Positions 29,206 through 38,955 of a stretch of 64,000 nucleotides of DNA are shown piece after piece. The notes under the pieces were generated by a model. It saw nothing but the letters and a program-made list of their open reading frames with translations, was not told the DNA's origin and did not search any database. The stretch is taken from the NCBI GenBank assembly GCA_949298075.1, contig CASFVA010000006.1, forward strand, positions 1 to 64,000, in the 5' to 3' direction. The stretch is from an uncultured Lentisphaeria bacterium (GTDB lineage Bacteria > Verrucomicrobiota > Lentisphaeria > Victivallales > Victivallaceae). The translations under genes and the position numbers were made by a program. The first letter of the stretch is position 1. Each line of letters starts with the position of its first letter.

Positions 29206-30927
29206 ATGAAACATCCGATTACCGCTTTTCTGGCGCTGGGCGGAGTGCTCGGTGCTTTCGCCAGTCCGGTTCCCGGCATTCCGCGGGATTCCAACACCGG
29301 AAACACCGGAGGCTACGACAGCACCCGCATCGAAGCACGGCTGGTCGTACCGGTGCAGGACAATACCAGGGTGGTCCACTTCATCCGCGACAACAACGAT
29401 CCGCGAGTCATCACCAAAACCTACGAGCTGAAGAACGTCGATCCCTATGAATTCCGCGACTACCTGCGTCAGATGGTGCAGTCCAAACGGGTGGGCAACA
29501 CTTCGCTGCAGCAGCAGTATCCATCCAACGCGCAGACGTCCGTCACCGTGAACGGCCAGACCGTCACGTTGCCGGTGACGGCCACGGTCAGCTCACCGGA
29601 ACTGGGCGCGGCCAGCGCGCAGCCGGGCTACACTCCGACGGTCCAGCTGGGCAGCAACACCGCCGTCGAATGCCTCAAATATGCGGACGGCACCGGACTG
29701 CTGATCGTCAGCGCCGAAGAATACCGCTTCCGGGATCAGCCGAACGGCATGGGCATCGACTCACTGGTCGCCAGGCTGGACAATTCCGAACTCGGAGCAC
29801 TCAGCTACGGCAGCCAGATGTTCATCTACATGCCCAAATTCGTGCCGGCCCGCAACCTGATGCCACTGATTGAGAACATGGGCATGAACATCAGCGACGT
29901 CACTGAATTGTGGCAGGGACAGGATCTGGTGGCTTATGACCCCGACCTCAACTGGCTGGTGTTCGACGTCGAAAACTACTCCTGCGCCAACATTGCCGCG
30001 ATGCTGGCCAAATACGATGTGCCGATTCCGCAGGTCCGGCTCCAAATCACCGTCTACGAGATCGACACTGAAAACGACGACAAGCTCGGACTGGACTTTC
30101 AATCCTGGAAAAACAACGAGGGCGTAGACCTTTTCTCCGCCGGCGGCCGTTACCGCAACAACTGGAACGCGCTCTACGACGCAACCGGACTCAACCGCGC
30201 CGCAGGTTCGGAACGCACCAGTTTTTACAACTTCAATCCGCGCTGGAACACCCGTTACATTGACTTCCTGACGTCCATCGGGAAGGCCCGGATCGCCCAT
30301 ACCGGGGAGCTCTGCATCCGCAACGCGTCATCGGCGGCTCTGAACCGCACCACCCAGATTTTTTACATGGACGACTCTGAACCGGCTCCCGGAAGCGAAA
30401 CCGACGCCGTTTTTCCCAACACCGGAGTGGGCCCCTACCAGCTTTTGTCAAACCTCATCGGCGCCGTCACCGGAACCGCCGTCACCGCGGATGAACCGGT
30501 CCGGATCGGCAAGGGCAACCAGCAAATCACCACCAAATCCACCGGCTACGGCTTTTCCATGCAGGTGGACGAGGTATCGGTCAACCTGGAGGAAACCAGG
30601 TTTAAAGTCAGCCTGAGCAACTCCAGCCTGATCGGCTTTCAATCCAGCGGAGCGCCCCGCATCGCCGCCGGCAACCGGATCAGTCAGGTGGTCAGCCTGC
30701 CGCACGGCAGGGACAGCTTCATCATCGGCGGATTGAAAAAGCAGGAGAGCGTCACTTCGCGCACCGGAGTGCCGTGGCTGATGGATATTCCCTACCTCGG
30801 TCACCTCTTTTCGACGAAATCAACCTCGGTCAAAAACTCCGAACTGGTGGTGGTCGCCAGCTGCCGCTGGGAGGCTCCTCCGGACAAGCCGGGGCTTCCG
30901 GCCCGGAGCCTCAACAAAACCCGCTGA
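29206..30927 (+). CDS. Secretin-like outer-membrane protein 2
   Basis: A 573-residue protein with a clean signal peptide (KHPITAFLALGGVLGAFAS) and two N-terminal secretin-type domains (KTYELKNVDPYEFRDYLRQ; FIYMPKFVPARNLMPLIE). The C-terminal secretin core reads PQVRLQITVYEID and ends with the diagnostic VSLPHGRDSFIIGGLKKQ, GVPWLMDIPYLGHLFSTKST and ELVVVASC. It is co-transcribed with its paralogue. No secretion ATPase, platform protein or pseudopilin gene lies in the window, so these two may serve machinery coded elsewhere or form an independent system. Function beyond secretin family is unknown. Confidence 0.82.
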   Translation: MKHPITAFLALGGVLGAFASPVPGIPRDSNTGNTGGYDSTRIEARLVVPVQDNTRVVHFIRDNNDPRVITKTYELKNVDPYEFRDYLRQMVQSKRVGNTSLQQQYPSNAQTSVTVNGQTVTLPVTATVSSPELGAASAQPGYTPTVQLGSNTAVECLKYADGTGLLIVSAEEYRFRDQPNGMGIDSLVARLDNSELGALSYGSQMFIYMPKFVPARNLMPLIENMGMNISDVTELWQGQDLVAYDPDLNWLVFDVENYSCANIAAMLAKYDVPIPQVRLQITVYEIDTENDDKLGLDFQSWKNNEGVDLFSAGGRYRNNWNALYDATGLNRAAGSERTSFYNFNPRWNTRYIDFLTSIGKARIAHTGELCIRNASSAALNRTTQIFYMDDSEPAPGSETDAVFPNTGVGPYQLLSNLIGAVTGTAVTADEPVRIGKGNQQITTKSTGYGFSMQVDEVSVNLEETRFKVSLSNSSLIGFQSSGAPRIAAGNRISQVVSLPHGRDSFIIGGLKKQESVTSRTGVPWLMDIPYLGHLFSTKSTSVKNSELVVVASCRWEAPPDKPGLPARSLNKTR

Positions 30928-30996
30928 CTCCGGCCGGCCGGCCGGATCCGCAAACGGCGGAACCGGTCGGACCGGCGGCTGAACTTCTCCCGGCCG

Positions 30997-31626
30997 TCAG
31001 AGTGTTTCCGGGCATGAAAACCCCTCTTCCAGCTGACGGAAAAAGCGGCCGACATGCAGACCATCCACAAAGCAGTGGTTGAACTTCACGCTGACCGGAA
31101 TCCGGCCATCCTCCAGCCGGCCCCAGGTCAGCACCGGGATATCCTGACTGAATGCGTAGTCGGCCGGGTTCAGCGCCTCAAAATGCAGCCAGGGAACGCA
31201 GCTGGCGCAGAGGAAATCCGCGCCGTGCTCCTCCATCGGAGCCGGCGACCCGTTTCCGGCCTCCGCCACCAGCGGTGCGGCAGCGTCCCTGAACGCGGCA
31301 AAATCCGGTTCGTATTCGCACCAGATCTGGTGAAACATTTCCGATGCGGTCATGATCGGCGTCATGACCGCAATGCGCTCAAACTCGACAATCCGGCCGT
31401 CCGGCAGCACCCGCTGCCGAACCTGCGGCACCGCATTGGCCGCCCGCAGAATGGCGTAGAGCGCCAGCAGGAAAAATGACTCATGCCGCCGCTTCGCCCA
31501 AACGTACAGCGGCTCCGCGCCCACCTTGACGGTGACGGTGAAACAGGGGGCGTCAAAATTACGGTAAAATGAAAACATTTCCCGGCGCGGCCAGCACGCG
31601 GGGTCGATTTCACAATAAGGATTCAT
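30997..31626 (-). CDS. Chloramphenicol acetyltransferase-like (CatA fold) acyltransferase
   Basis: A 209-residue protein of the type A chloramphenicol acetyltransferase fold. The catalytic motif HCFVDGLHVGRFF (HxxxDG) is near the C-terminus, and the N-terminal part FTVTVKV ... FFLLALYAILRAAN follows family order. The catalytic His and structural Asp are present. Many chromosomal members do not act on chloramphenicol, so resistance is not claimed. It has its own very strong promoter just inside the end of the upstream isomerase gene. Confidence 0.85.
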   Translation of the reverse strand: MNPYCEIDPACWPRREMFSFYRNFDAPCFTVTVKVGAEPLYVWAKRRHESFFLLALYAILRAANAVPQVRQRVLPDGRIVEFERIAVMTPIMTASEMFHQIWCEYEPDFAAFRDAAAPLVAEAGNGSPAPMEEHGADFLCASCVPWLHFEALNPADYAFSQDIPVLTWGRLEDGRIPVSVKFNHCFVDGLHVGRFFRQLEEGFSCPETL

Positions 31627-31665
31627 ATCCAGCCGACTCCGGAGCTTCAGTTTGAAAAATGGCTG

Positions 31666-31694
31666 AATATACCACCGGAGCCGGAGTTTGTCAA
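31666..31694 (-). promoter_or_regulatory. Consensus sigma-70 promoter of the CAT-like gene
   Basis: On the minus strand TTGACA (31689-31694) and TATATT (31666-31671) are exactly 17 bp apart, about 40 bp before the ATG. The -35 box is a perfect consensus, the best in the window. Confidence 0.75.
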
Positions 31695-31701
31695 TCCGCC
31701 G

Positions 31702-33159
31702 TCAGTCGGTCACCACCACGCTTTCCACTCCGAACGCAGCGGCGATTTTCACCAGCTCGGCGGCGTGGTGTCCGATCCCGAGCGCGAAATGGTGGGTCGG
31801 CCCCTCCTGACACCATCTTTTCAGGAACGTCCGCACGTCGGGCCGGAACCGGCCGTGGGTGTTGGTGTTGCCGGTCGGCGGAATCGGCCATTTGACCGAC
31901 TCGCCCTCGGCGATGATGAACTTGAAACGGCCGTCATTCCGAACGCCGATGCTCAGCATGGTGATCGGACCGGTCCGGATCGAAAACTCCACCCCGGCGC
32001 CGCTGCCGGGCTTGCCGTGGTACTTTTTCAGGCTGCGCAGCACCGGTTTGGAGTCAGCGATGTTGAGGTGGTGGGGACCGTCATGTCCGACCAGCACCGA
32101 ATCGCGCTCGAAGTCGATGGGATGAAACTCGGCAAAACTGCCGCCGATTTCCAATCGGTCCATAATCAGCATCGCAATGCAGGTCTTGATGTCAAATTCG
32201 CCGCACATCGGAAAACCGGCTCCGGTCAGCAGCGAATTGCCGACAATGAAATTGGTCACCAGCCGCCGCATCTCGGATTCCGGCGCAGCTTCGTAATAAT
32301 AAGCAAAGCCGTCGAGCTGCCGGGATGTGATGAAGCGTTCCAGCGCGACCCCCGCCCGCGCCGCCATCGACAGATCGGCGGCGGTGAGCCGGGTCGTCAC
32401 CGGATCGGAAACCGGATCCGGAGTGTCGAAAAAGTCGAGAATCCGACGCTCCATCGCCAGGACGGCGGGATCATCCGGTTTCAGCGGAGCGAACTGCGCC
32501 ATGATCTCGTCGGGTTCACACTGCACGACGTGGGCGCCGAAAGTCGCCGTCACCGCCGCCGGATCAGTCTGCATATCGAGCATTGCCTCAAGCACATGGC
32601 CCATGTGTCCCAGCCGGGCCCGGCGCAGGTCGTGCAGGACATGGGCAATGCGGCACCAGGAGGCGATGGCGGCATCGGCGTCGGCGTCGTCCTCGAGTTT
32701 GCCGATGATCACATCGGCAACCGGCCGCCCCATCCGGATGGCGACGCCGGTAAACTCCGGAACTGAGCACAAATCGTCGTTGCAGAGCTGCATGAAGGTC
32801 GTTCCGTGCGCATAATCCATCGCCGCGAGCGGCTGCAGTGCTACCAGGACTACCGGGCAGTTCACAGCGCGCACAATCGCACCGAAAGTGGAACTTGTGG
32901 CGTAAGTGGTCATGTCGACAAACAGCACGTCAAGGTCGGCGGCCGCGATTTTCGGCAGCGCCTCAAACGCCCGGGCGGCATTGTCAATCATGCCGAAATC
33001 CCGGACCCGGACTGCGGATTTTTCCAGCTTGGCGATGAAAATCGCAGTCTTTCTCCTCATCTCGTCCAGCAGCCCGTCGAACTGTTTCCAGTAGGTGTCC
33101 AATCCGACGGAAAAGACTCCGACATTGGCGGTCAGCGGTTTGCGGCGTTCCACTTGCAT
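31702..33159 (-). CDS. L-fucose/L-arabinose isomerase family protein
   Basis: A 485-residue sugar isomerase-like protein. The metal ligands of the L-arabinose isomerase family appear as Glu in GEFDIKTCIAML, Glu in SFAEFHPIDFE, His in GHDGPHHLNI and a C-terminal His in THHFALGIGHH. It should interconvert an aldose and a ketose in the cytoplasm; which sugar is unknown. The ATG at 33159 follows AAAGGAG with eight bases spacing and is preferred over 33195, which would overlap the upstream gene. It is 32 bp downstream of the 808-residue gene, so both form an operon. Confidence 0.8.
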   Translation of the reverse strand: MQVERRKPLTANVGVFSVGLDTYWKQFDGLLDEMRRKTAIFIAKLEKSAVRVRDFGMIDNAARAFEALPKIAAADLDVLFVDMTTYATSSTFGAIVRAVNCPVVLVALQPLAAMDYAHGTTFMQLCNDDLCSVPEFTGVAIRMGRPVADVIIGKLEDDADADAAIASWCRIAHVLHDLRRARLGHMGHVLEAMLDMQTDPAAVTATFGAHVVQCEPDEIMAQFAPLKPDDPAVLAMERRILDFFDTPDPVSDPVTTRLTAADLSMAARAGVALERFITSRQLDGFAYYYEAAPESEMRRLVTNFIVGNSLLTGAGFPMCGEFDIKTCIAMLIMDRLEIGGSFAEFHPIDFERDSVLVGHDGPHHLNIADSKPVLRSLKKYHGKPGSGAGVEFSIRTGPITMLSIGVRNDGRFKFIIAEGESVKWPIPPTGNTNTHGRFRPDVRTFLKRWCQEGPTHHFALGIGHHAAELVKIAAAFGVESVVVTD

Positions 33160-33191
33160 AACGGTTCTCCTTTGATAATGTAAGGCAATTT

Positions 33192-35618
33192 TCACCAGGC
33201 GATCTGCACGAATCCCGAAACCCGCCGCAGTACCGCACAGCGGCCGGCGGCGTGTTCCTCGAACTCCGCCGGCAGCAGCTCCATCCGGAGGAACCGGCCG
33301 GGGGTGATCGGTTCGGGGGAAGCTGCCGCCTCAAACGATTTTTCCGCCCCGTCCGGCAGAAAAATCCGCAGATCGGCCTCCTTCAGACCCCGTAAATCAT
33401 AGCGTTCCCGGTACTCCGGATAAGCGGCCCAGGCGGTCTTCACTCCGATCACCGCATCGGCCGCCTGCTCTACAAAAAAGCGGCACTCCCGATGCCACGA
33501 CCGCGGCAGCCGCCAGCGGGCCCGTCCGCCGGTCAGCCGGGTTTCGTGTTCCATGACCAGCGGCGCTCCGAACGGTGTGCGCACCAGCAGATCAACGGCG
33601 GTATCCAGCGCCAGCACCGCGATCATAAAGGCGTTGTCATGCCGGGAAATCGTGCAGCGGGGCGGCATTTCGGAGGCTTCCGGAGCCTCACAGCGCAGCT
33701 CCCATCCGAAACGTCCGAGCAGATGCCGCATCAGCCGGGCGGCCGGAAACGCCTGCTCCGGCGGAAGACGGTCAAAATCACGGGATTCCGACGGCTCAGG
33801 ACTGCACGGCGGCAGCGCTGCCACAAACCCGGCGACCGCCCCCGACGGAAACCGGCGCAGCACCGCCGCCGCCCGGCGGTCCAGACCGCGTTCCGCCTCG
33901 GCTTCAACCACTGCGCCGGGAACGCCGGGAACTGCGGAACTATCCAGCCCTCCGGCGCAGAATTGTTCAAGGACGTGCAGTGTTTCCGCCGTCCAGCCCC
34001 GTTCCGCCACGTCACCGGGCAGCCGGGAAACCATCCGGACTTCTCCAGTCCAGGGAACAGCGCGCCGGAGACCGAGATGCTCCAGGAGTTCCTCCGGAGC
34101 CAGCGTCAGAGTTCCGTAGAAAAGCACCTGTTTCGCCCGCTTCCAGACCGATGCGGTGGCGGCGGCGGCTGAAACCGGAATCACCAGTACGGTATCGTCC
34201 CAGCGACCGGGATCGAGCGCAGCAAGATTTCCGGAACTGATCACCGTGTTGAGCGGCAGTCCCTCCTGAAGAGCTTCGCCGATGAACAACTCCTCGTTGA
34301 GTACCACATCCGGACGACGTGCGGCACCCTGCGTCAGCTCCGCGTATTCCGCAAACGGATATACCCATACCAGCGGCCCCGGCGCATCCGGAGCCACGCG
34401 CAGAGCGCGCAGCAGATGCGGTATAGTCTCGTCGGGAACCTGCCAGGGCAGTTCGCCGCGGGAGTCATCCACCGAAAGCAGGGCGAGCCGGTTCGGCGTG
34501 ACGGTCGCGCCGCCGGCGGCAATCCGGCTGACGCTGAGCGGCAGGTAAATATCCCAGGGTTCGCGGGCGTAGCGGTCCAGCCACGGCGAATTGAGAAACC
34601 AGGGGTCGTGGATGTAATAGCGGAAGGTGAACCGGTCGTCGGGAAGTTCCGCCACATGCGACATCCAGGCCGCCAACTCCAGACCGGTATTGAAGTTGAG
34701 CGCCGCCCAGGGCGAATTGACCGGAGCGGCCATCATTCCCGATTTATAGAGTTCACGCAGAGGAGCGGCATCGGTCGCCATTTCAACGCCGGCGGAAAAG
34801 TTGCTGCCGCGGGTTTCGATCACTATTCCGGGACAGGCCGCGGTCAGATCGCGCCAGAAGTCCAACATGGCGGCGGCGGCCCGTCCGGCCCGCTCCGGAT
34901 AAAACCGGCGCTTGTCAAAAAGCGCTCCCCGGATTCCCCAGGTCTCCCGCCCGAACCCCATCCCGTTGGACAGCCACAGATAGTCGTACCCGAGATCGTG
35001 CGAGAAAGCCCGGAACTGGCGCCCGAGCAGGGTGCCGACCGAGGTCCCGCCGGGGATGCCGTCAGGAAATCCGGCATAGTGTCCGGGATCCGCCGCCAAC
35101 CGGGCATCGCATACCACAAAACTGTGGGGATAGATGGTGTGCCCCTGCGCGATTTCCGGATGCCGGCGGTACTTGAAGTCGGAAACCGCAAATTCCGGTC
35201 CGTTGTCGAACGGGGCGCCGATGCGGACTGGAAGGCCGGTCACCGCAGCGCCGACCTCCCGAAGTACTGCAGTCAGCCGCCGCAGCCAATCGTAAGAGCG
35301 CGGCGCAATGTCTGCCTGGTAGGGACGCGGAAAGCAATGGGTGTCGCGCCGCTGCCGGCCGGTGACTTCACCGCTGACCGGCACCGGATTGGCGCATCCC
35401 CACCAGCCGGCCCACTCGAAGGTGTCGCCGGGGTTGCCGGTGTATTCCAGAATTTCACTGCCGTCGGCCACCCACAGCAGAACCGAAACCTGACCGGCAT
35501 GGTCGGTCAGCCGTTTCCACTGCCGGAACATGAGTTCCGCCGTCCGGCGCATGCAGCTTTCCGAAGAATCCGCAAAGGCCTTGGCGCTCAACTCCAAAGT
35601 GACATTGTCCAAACGCAT
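33192..35618 (-). CDS. Large protein of unknown family, candidate carbohydrate-active enzyme
   Basis: An 808-residue soluble protein without signal peptide. The first 450 residues are rich in Trp, Tyr, Asp and Gly with segments such as WAGWWGCANPVP, DYLWLSNGMGFGRETWG and FTFRYYIHDPWFLNSPWLDRY that resemble a TIM-barrel glycosidase active face. The C-terminal half has an amidotransferase-like or Rossmann-like look (LVWVYPFAEYAEL) and ends in beta-rich sequence. I cannot assign a family. It is the first gene of an operon with a sugar isomerase, so a role in sugar release or modification is a fair guess, not more. AAGGAG precedes the ATG. Confidence 0.7.
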   Translation of the reverse strand: MRLDNVTLELSAKAFADSSESCMRRTAELMFRQWKRLTDHAGQVSVLLWVADGSEILEYTGNPGDTFEWAGWWGCANPVPVSGEVTGRQRRDTHCFPRPYQADIAPRSYDWLRRLTAVLREVGAAVTGLPVRIGAPFDNGPEFAVSDFKYRRHPEIAQGHTIYPHSFVVCDARLAADPGHYAGFPDGIPGGTSVGTLLGRQFRAFSHDLGYDYLWLSNGMGFGRETWGIRGALFDKRRFYPERAGRAAAAMLDFWRDLTAACPGIVIETRGSNFSAGVEMATDAAPLRELYKSGMMAAPVNSPWAALNFNTGLELAAWMSHVAELPDDRFTFRYYIHDPWFLNSPWLDRYAREPWDIYLPLSVSRIAAGGATVTPNRLALLSVDDSRGELPWQVPDETIPHLLRALRVAPDAPGPLVWVYPFAEYAELTQGAARRPDVVLNEELFIGEALQEGLPLNTVISSGNLAALDPGRWDDTVLVIPVSAAAATASVWKRAKQVLFYGTLTLAPEELLEHLGLRRAVPWTGEVRMVSRLPGDVAERGWTAETLHVLEQFCAGGLDSSAVPGVPGAVVEAEAERGLDRRAAAVLRRFPSGAVAGFVAALPPCSPEPSESRDFDRLPPEQAFPAARLMRHLLGRFGWELRCEAPEASEMPPRCTISRHDNAFMIAVLALDTAVDLLVRTPFGAPLVMEHETRLTGGRARWRLPRSWHRECRFFVEQAADAVIGVKTAWAAYPEYRERYDLRGLKEADLRIFLPDGAEKSFEAAASPEPITPGRFLRMELLPAEFEEHAAGRCAVLRRVSGFVQIAW

Positions 35619-35711
35619 GATGACAGCTCCTTCGCAAACGGATGATCCCCTGAAATCAAATCGTCAAGTTGCTCCGGCAGTCCGGAAACCGCCGGCGTCT
35701 TTCTCCGGATT

Positions 35712-35717
35712 ATTATA
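35712..35717 (-). promoter_or_regulatory. Consensus -10 box (TATAAT) before the 808-residue gene
   Basis: A perfect minus-strand TATAAT lies about 95 bp upstream of the ATG at 35618, just after the murJ terminator. No good -35 box stands 16-18 bp before it, which would fit a promoter that needs an activator. Confidence 0.4.
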
Positions 35718-35723
35718 GTGCAG

Positions 35724-35761
35724 AAAAAAATTCCGGACTGGACAAATCCATCCAATCCGGA
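35724..35761 (-). terminator. Intrinsic terminator after pdxJ-murJ
   Basis: On the minus strand an eleven-pair stem (35751-35761 with 35732-35742, one G-T pair) and an eight-base loop are followed by a run of seven T. It ends the long housekeeping transcript. Confidence 0.8.
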
Positions 35762-35814
35762 AAAATAACCCTGACAATATCAATCCGGGACAGTTTTCCC
35801 GCCTTCGCCGACAA

Positions 35815-37428
35815 TCATCCGGCGGCTCCGCCGCGGCGGCGCAGAATCCCCGCCAGTTCCCGCAGTTCAGGAGCCCGCAGCGCCGCCGCCAGACCGAAAT
35901 ACGCCATGACAAAAGCCAGCGACAGCAAGCCGAAAGCCGCCGCTTCCTGGAACCATGACAGTCCGCCCGCCCCTCCAATCAATGCGAAATAAGCAAAATG
36001 AAGTCCGGCTGCGGCAATTCCGGCGGCCACCGCCGCCCGGAGCGCCGAACCCGCCAGTCCCGCCGGCTGCAAATCGAACCCCTGGCGGCGCAACATCACC
36101 AGCAAAATGGTGTTGTTCAGCATCGAGGCCAGCACCGTGGCCAGGGCAATGCCCCCCTGGGCCAGCGGCCACATCAGGATCAGGTTGAGTACAATGTTGG
36201 CGGCAATCGCGGCCAGCGAACTGTAGAGCGGCAGTTTCATCATCCGCCGTGCGTAAAACGCCGGCAGAATCACTTTCAGCGAACAGAACGCCGGAATTCC
36301 CGCACCGTAAAACACGGCCACCAACCGGGCCGCAGCCAGATCTTCCTCTGTGTAATTGCCACCGAGACAGAGCAGCCGCAGCATCGGTTCGTGGAAGAAA
36401 ATCACCATCGCCGCCATCGGAATGCAGATGAAATAAACGTGACGCAGCCAGAAAACCAGATCGCGGGCCAGCTTTTCCTGGTTCCCGGAAGCGGCGGTTC
36501 TGGCCATTCCGGCCATCAGCACCGTGCCGAGCGACAGCGCAAAAATTCCGATCGGCACATCAATGATGCGGTCCACAAAACTGAGCGCCGGCACCGCCCG
36601 GCTGCCCAGCCACACCGCCAGCAGCCGGTCAACCAGAAAGCTGACCTGCAGCGCCGCGCCGCCGATCATGCCGGGCAGCACCAGGTGCCACAGCCGTTTA
36701 AGCACCGAGCAATCCCGGAAACTCCCCCAGCGCAGATCCGGAAAGCGCCCGTAAACCCGCAGCAGAACGCCCAGCAACAGCAGCTGCAGCGCTCCGGCCG
36801 CCAGCACCAGCAGGGCCAGCTGATGAAGAAAGCGCGGCAGTCCGGCATTGCCCGCGGCCCCGAACCGGAACCACCAGGTCACCAGCCCGCCGATCAGAAA
36901 AAAATTGAGCAGCAGCGCCCCCAGGGCCGGCAGCACAAACACCTTGGAGTAGTTCAACACCGCCCCGACTGCTCCTGACAGGCAGATGAAAAACGCATAG
37001 GGCATCAGCACCGGCAGCAGCGCCAGCACCAGCCGCATGCGTTCAGTTTGAAAGAACTCCCAGTTGAGGCGGCCGGCGGCCTCGCTCAGCAACCATGTTC
37101 CGCCGCCAAACAGAACCACCACCGCGCCAAGCAGCACACAGAGCGTGGCAAAAATCACCGCCAGCTCCCGGCGGACCCGGGCCGGTCCCTCCTCCTGTTC
37201 GGCCTGAGCCACCAGCGGAATGAGCGCGGTGCCCAGTGCGCCCTCGCCCAGCAGCCGCCGGAACAAATTGGGGATGGCAAAAGCCAGCAGCCAGCCGCTG
37301 GCCAGGTCGCCACCGCCCAGCACCGTGGCCTCCAGCCGCACCCGGATCAATCCGAGAATCCGGCTCAGCAGCGTCGCCGCCGCCACTCCAGTGGTGCTCT
37401 TGAGGATTTTACGCTTGCTGATTTCCAA
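35815..37428 (-). CDS. murJ: Lipid II flippase MurJ
   Basis: A 537-residue polytopic membrane protein of the MOP superfamily, with about 14 membrane helices. It moves the peptidoglycan precursor lipid II across the inner membrane. The N-terminal family block is complete ([28 protein letters not shown]). The start is TTG at 37428, inside the last 20 bases of pdxJ, with only a weak upstream site; the first residues [14 protein letters not shown] make a plausible basic cytoplasmic N-terminus. It is the last gene of the run, before the terminator. Confidence 0.95.
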   Translation of the reverse strand: MEISKRKILKSTTGVAAATLLSRILGLIRVRLEATVLGGGDLASGWLLAFAIPNLFRRLLGEGALGTALIPLVAQAEQEEGPARVRRELAVIFATLCVLLGAVVVLFGGGTWLLSEAAGRLNWEFFQTERMRLVLALLPVLMPYAFFICLSGAVGAVLNYSKVFVLPALGALLLNFFLIGGLVTWWFRFGAAGNAGLPRFLHQLALLVLAAGALQLLLLGVLLRVYGRFPDLRWGSFRDCSVLKRLWHLVLPGMIGGAALQVSFLVDRLLAVWLGSRAVPALSFVDRIIDVPIGIFALSLGTVLMAGMARTAASGNQEKLARDLVFWLRHVYFICIPMAAMVIFFHEPMLRLLCLGGNYTEEDLAAARLVAVFYGAGIPAFCSLKVILPAFYARRMMKLPLYSSLAAIAANIVLNLILMWPLAQGGIALATVLASMLNNTILLVMLRRQGFDLQPAGLAGSALRAAVAAGIAAAGLHFAYFALIGGAGGLSWFQEAAAFGLLSLAFVMAYFGLAAALRAPELRELAGILRRRGGAAG

Positions 37429-38143
37429 GGCGATAGGCCTTCATGAGCGTCAGCATTTCGCCGACGGCGCGCTCCATGCCGACCATGATGGCGCGACCGA
37501 TAATTGAGTGTCCGATGTTGAGTTCGTTAAGACCGGGGATTTCCAGAATGCCGTCGATGTTGCGGTAATCAATGCCGTGACCGGCGTTGACCCGCAATCC
37601 CAGCGACGCGGCAAACTTTGCGGCCGCCTTGAGCCGGTCGAGTTCGCGCACCCGTTCCGCACCGGAGGCGTTGGCATAAGCACCGGTGTGAAGTTCGACG
37701 TATTCGCTGCCCAGCTCCGCCGCCGCTGCCAGCTGCCGCTCCTCCGGATCGACAAAACAGCTCACCACAATTCCGGCTCCGTGCAGAGCCGCAATCGCCG
37801 CGCCGACCCGCTCCCGGGCGCCGGCGACATCAAGTCCGCCCTCGGTAGTGAGTTCCGCCCGTTTTTCCGGCACCAGGCAGCTGCTGTGCGGACGGACCCG
37901 GCAGGCAATCGCCACCATCTCGTCGGTCACGGCCATTTCCATGTTGAGCCGCCGAACCGTCCGGGCCAGGGCCTCAATGTCGGCATCCTGAATGTGCCGG
38001 CGATCTTCGCGCAAATGCGCTGTAATGCCCCAGGCTCCGGCCGCCTCGGCCAGCCTGGCCCCTTCCAGGGGGCTGGGCAGTTCCGCCCGACGCGCCTGGC
38101 GCACGGTGGCGATATGATCGACATTGACTCCGAGATTAAGCAT
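37409..38143 (-). CDS. pdxJ: Pyridoxine 5'-phosphate synthase
   Basis: A 244-residue TIM-barrel enzyme that condenses 1-deoxyxylulose 5-phosphate with 3-amino-2-oxopropyl phosphate to make pyridoxine phosphate. It begins [18 protein letters not shown], and [12 protein letters not shown] and the later GHGIDYRNI are family blocks with the active-site His and Glu residues. GAGGTGG precedes the ATG. It overlaps murJ by 20 bases and follows an unknown gene by 59 bp. Confidence 0.95.
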   Translation of the reverse strand: MLNLGVNVDHIATVRQARRAELPSPLEGARLAEAAGAWGITAHLREDRRHIQDADIEALARTVRRLNMEMAVTDEMVAIACRVRPHSSCLVPEKRAELTTEGGLDVAGARERVGAAIAALHGAGIVVSCFVDPEERQLAAAAELGSEYVELHTGAYANASGAERVRELDRLKAAAKFAASLGLRVNAGHGIDYRNIDGILEIPGLNELNIGHSIIGRAIMVGMERAVGEMLTLMKAYRLGNQQA

Positions 38144-38202
38144 AGTTCCACCTCACAAAAAATTTCCGCGTCGCGGCGCCGTTCCGCCGGAACCGCCGCG
38201 GC

Positions 38203-38955
38203 TCAGTTATCACACCAGCTCTGGACGCCGGCGGCCAGCCGGTCCAGCGCCTCCGGTTCCAGATCCACGCCGGCCGCAAGCAGCCGCACTCCTTCCGGCG
38301 TCCGGCAACGCCGGAGCCACGGCAGTGCCCCCAACCGCCCGGGATCCGGCCAGTTGCCGGAACCATGCCAGCGCACAATCGCCAGATCAAACCGCAGCAC
38401 CTCCAGGCCGGCGCCATCCTCCGGCTCCCCGCCCGGGGTTTCCGGCACGCCGTCCAATCCGAACGCCAGCCGCGGATACATCAGCCTCCGCCGCAGGTCC
38501 GCCAGCCCGGAGGCTGCCGCCGCCACTTCGCCGGCTCCTCCGGACGGCCGCCAGTTCAGCACCAGCGTCAAATCGCACTGTTCCAGAAGACCGAACATGC
38601 CGCGCAACAGCCGCAGGCCATCGGACTCCGCCGCCCAGCCGGCGTGCCAATCCAGTCCGGCCAGTTTCACGCCGCACCGCTCGGCCGCTTCACAGCGCCG
38701 CCGCAGCCGGCGGTCGAACTCCATCCTCAGCGCCAGCGACTCCGCCGCCACCGCGTCCGTCAAACCGGGAGCGACCAGGCTGCGCACCACCGGTTCCACC
38801 CCGGCGGCGGCCCAGGCGGCGACCCGGCTGCACAGTTCCGGAGCATCCAGCACTTCGCCCGGAAATTCCAGGCACGCCAGCTTTTCCGGAGGAGTCAGCG
38901 GCAAAGCCGCGAACTCCTCAAGCGTGGCGACACTCATTCCGGGCTTGAATTTCAT
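38203..38955 (-). CDS. Hypothetical protein, possibly TIM-barrel-like
   Basis: A 250-residue soluble protein. Alternating Leu-rich helices and short beta segments (VKLAGLDW, CDLTLVLNW, LAFGLDGV, LAIVRWHG) suggest an alpha/beta barrel, and it vaguely resembles sugar-phosphate isomerase-like proteins, but no motif confirms this. Its ATG overlaps the ribE stop at ATGA, so it belongs to the riboflavin gene run. GAGGCGGG precedes the start. Confidence 0.6.
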   Translation of the reverse strand: MKFKPGMSVATLEEFAALPLTPPEKLACLEFPGEVLDAPELCSRVAAWAAAGVEPVVRSLVAPGLTDAVAAESLALRMEFDRRLRRRCEAAERCGVKLAGLDWHAGWAAESDGLRLLRGMFGLLEQCDLTLVLNWRPSGGAGEVAAAASGLADLRRRLMYPRLAFGLDGVPETPGGEPEDGAGLEVLRFDLAIVRWHGSGNWPDPGRLGALPWLRRCRTPEGVRLLAAGVDLEPEALDRLAAGVQSWCDN

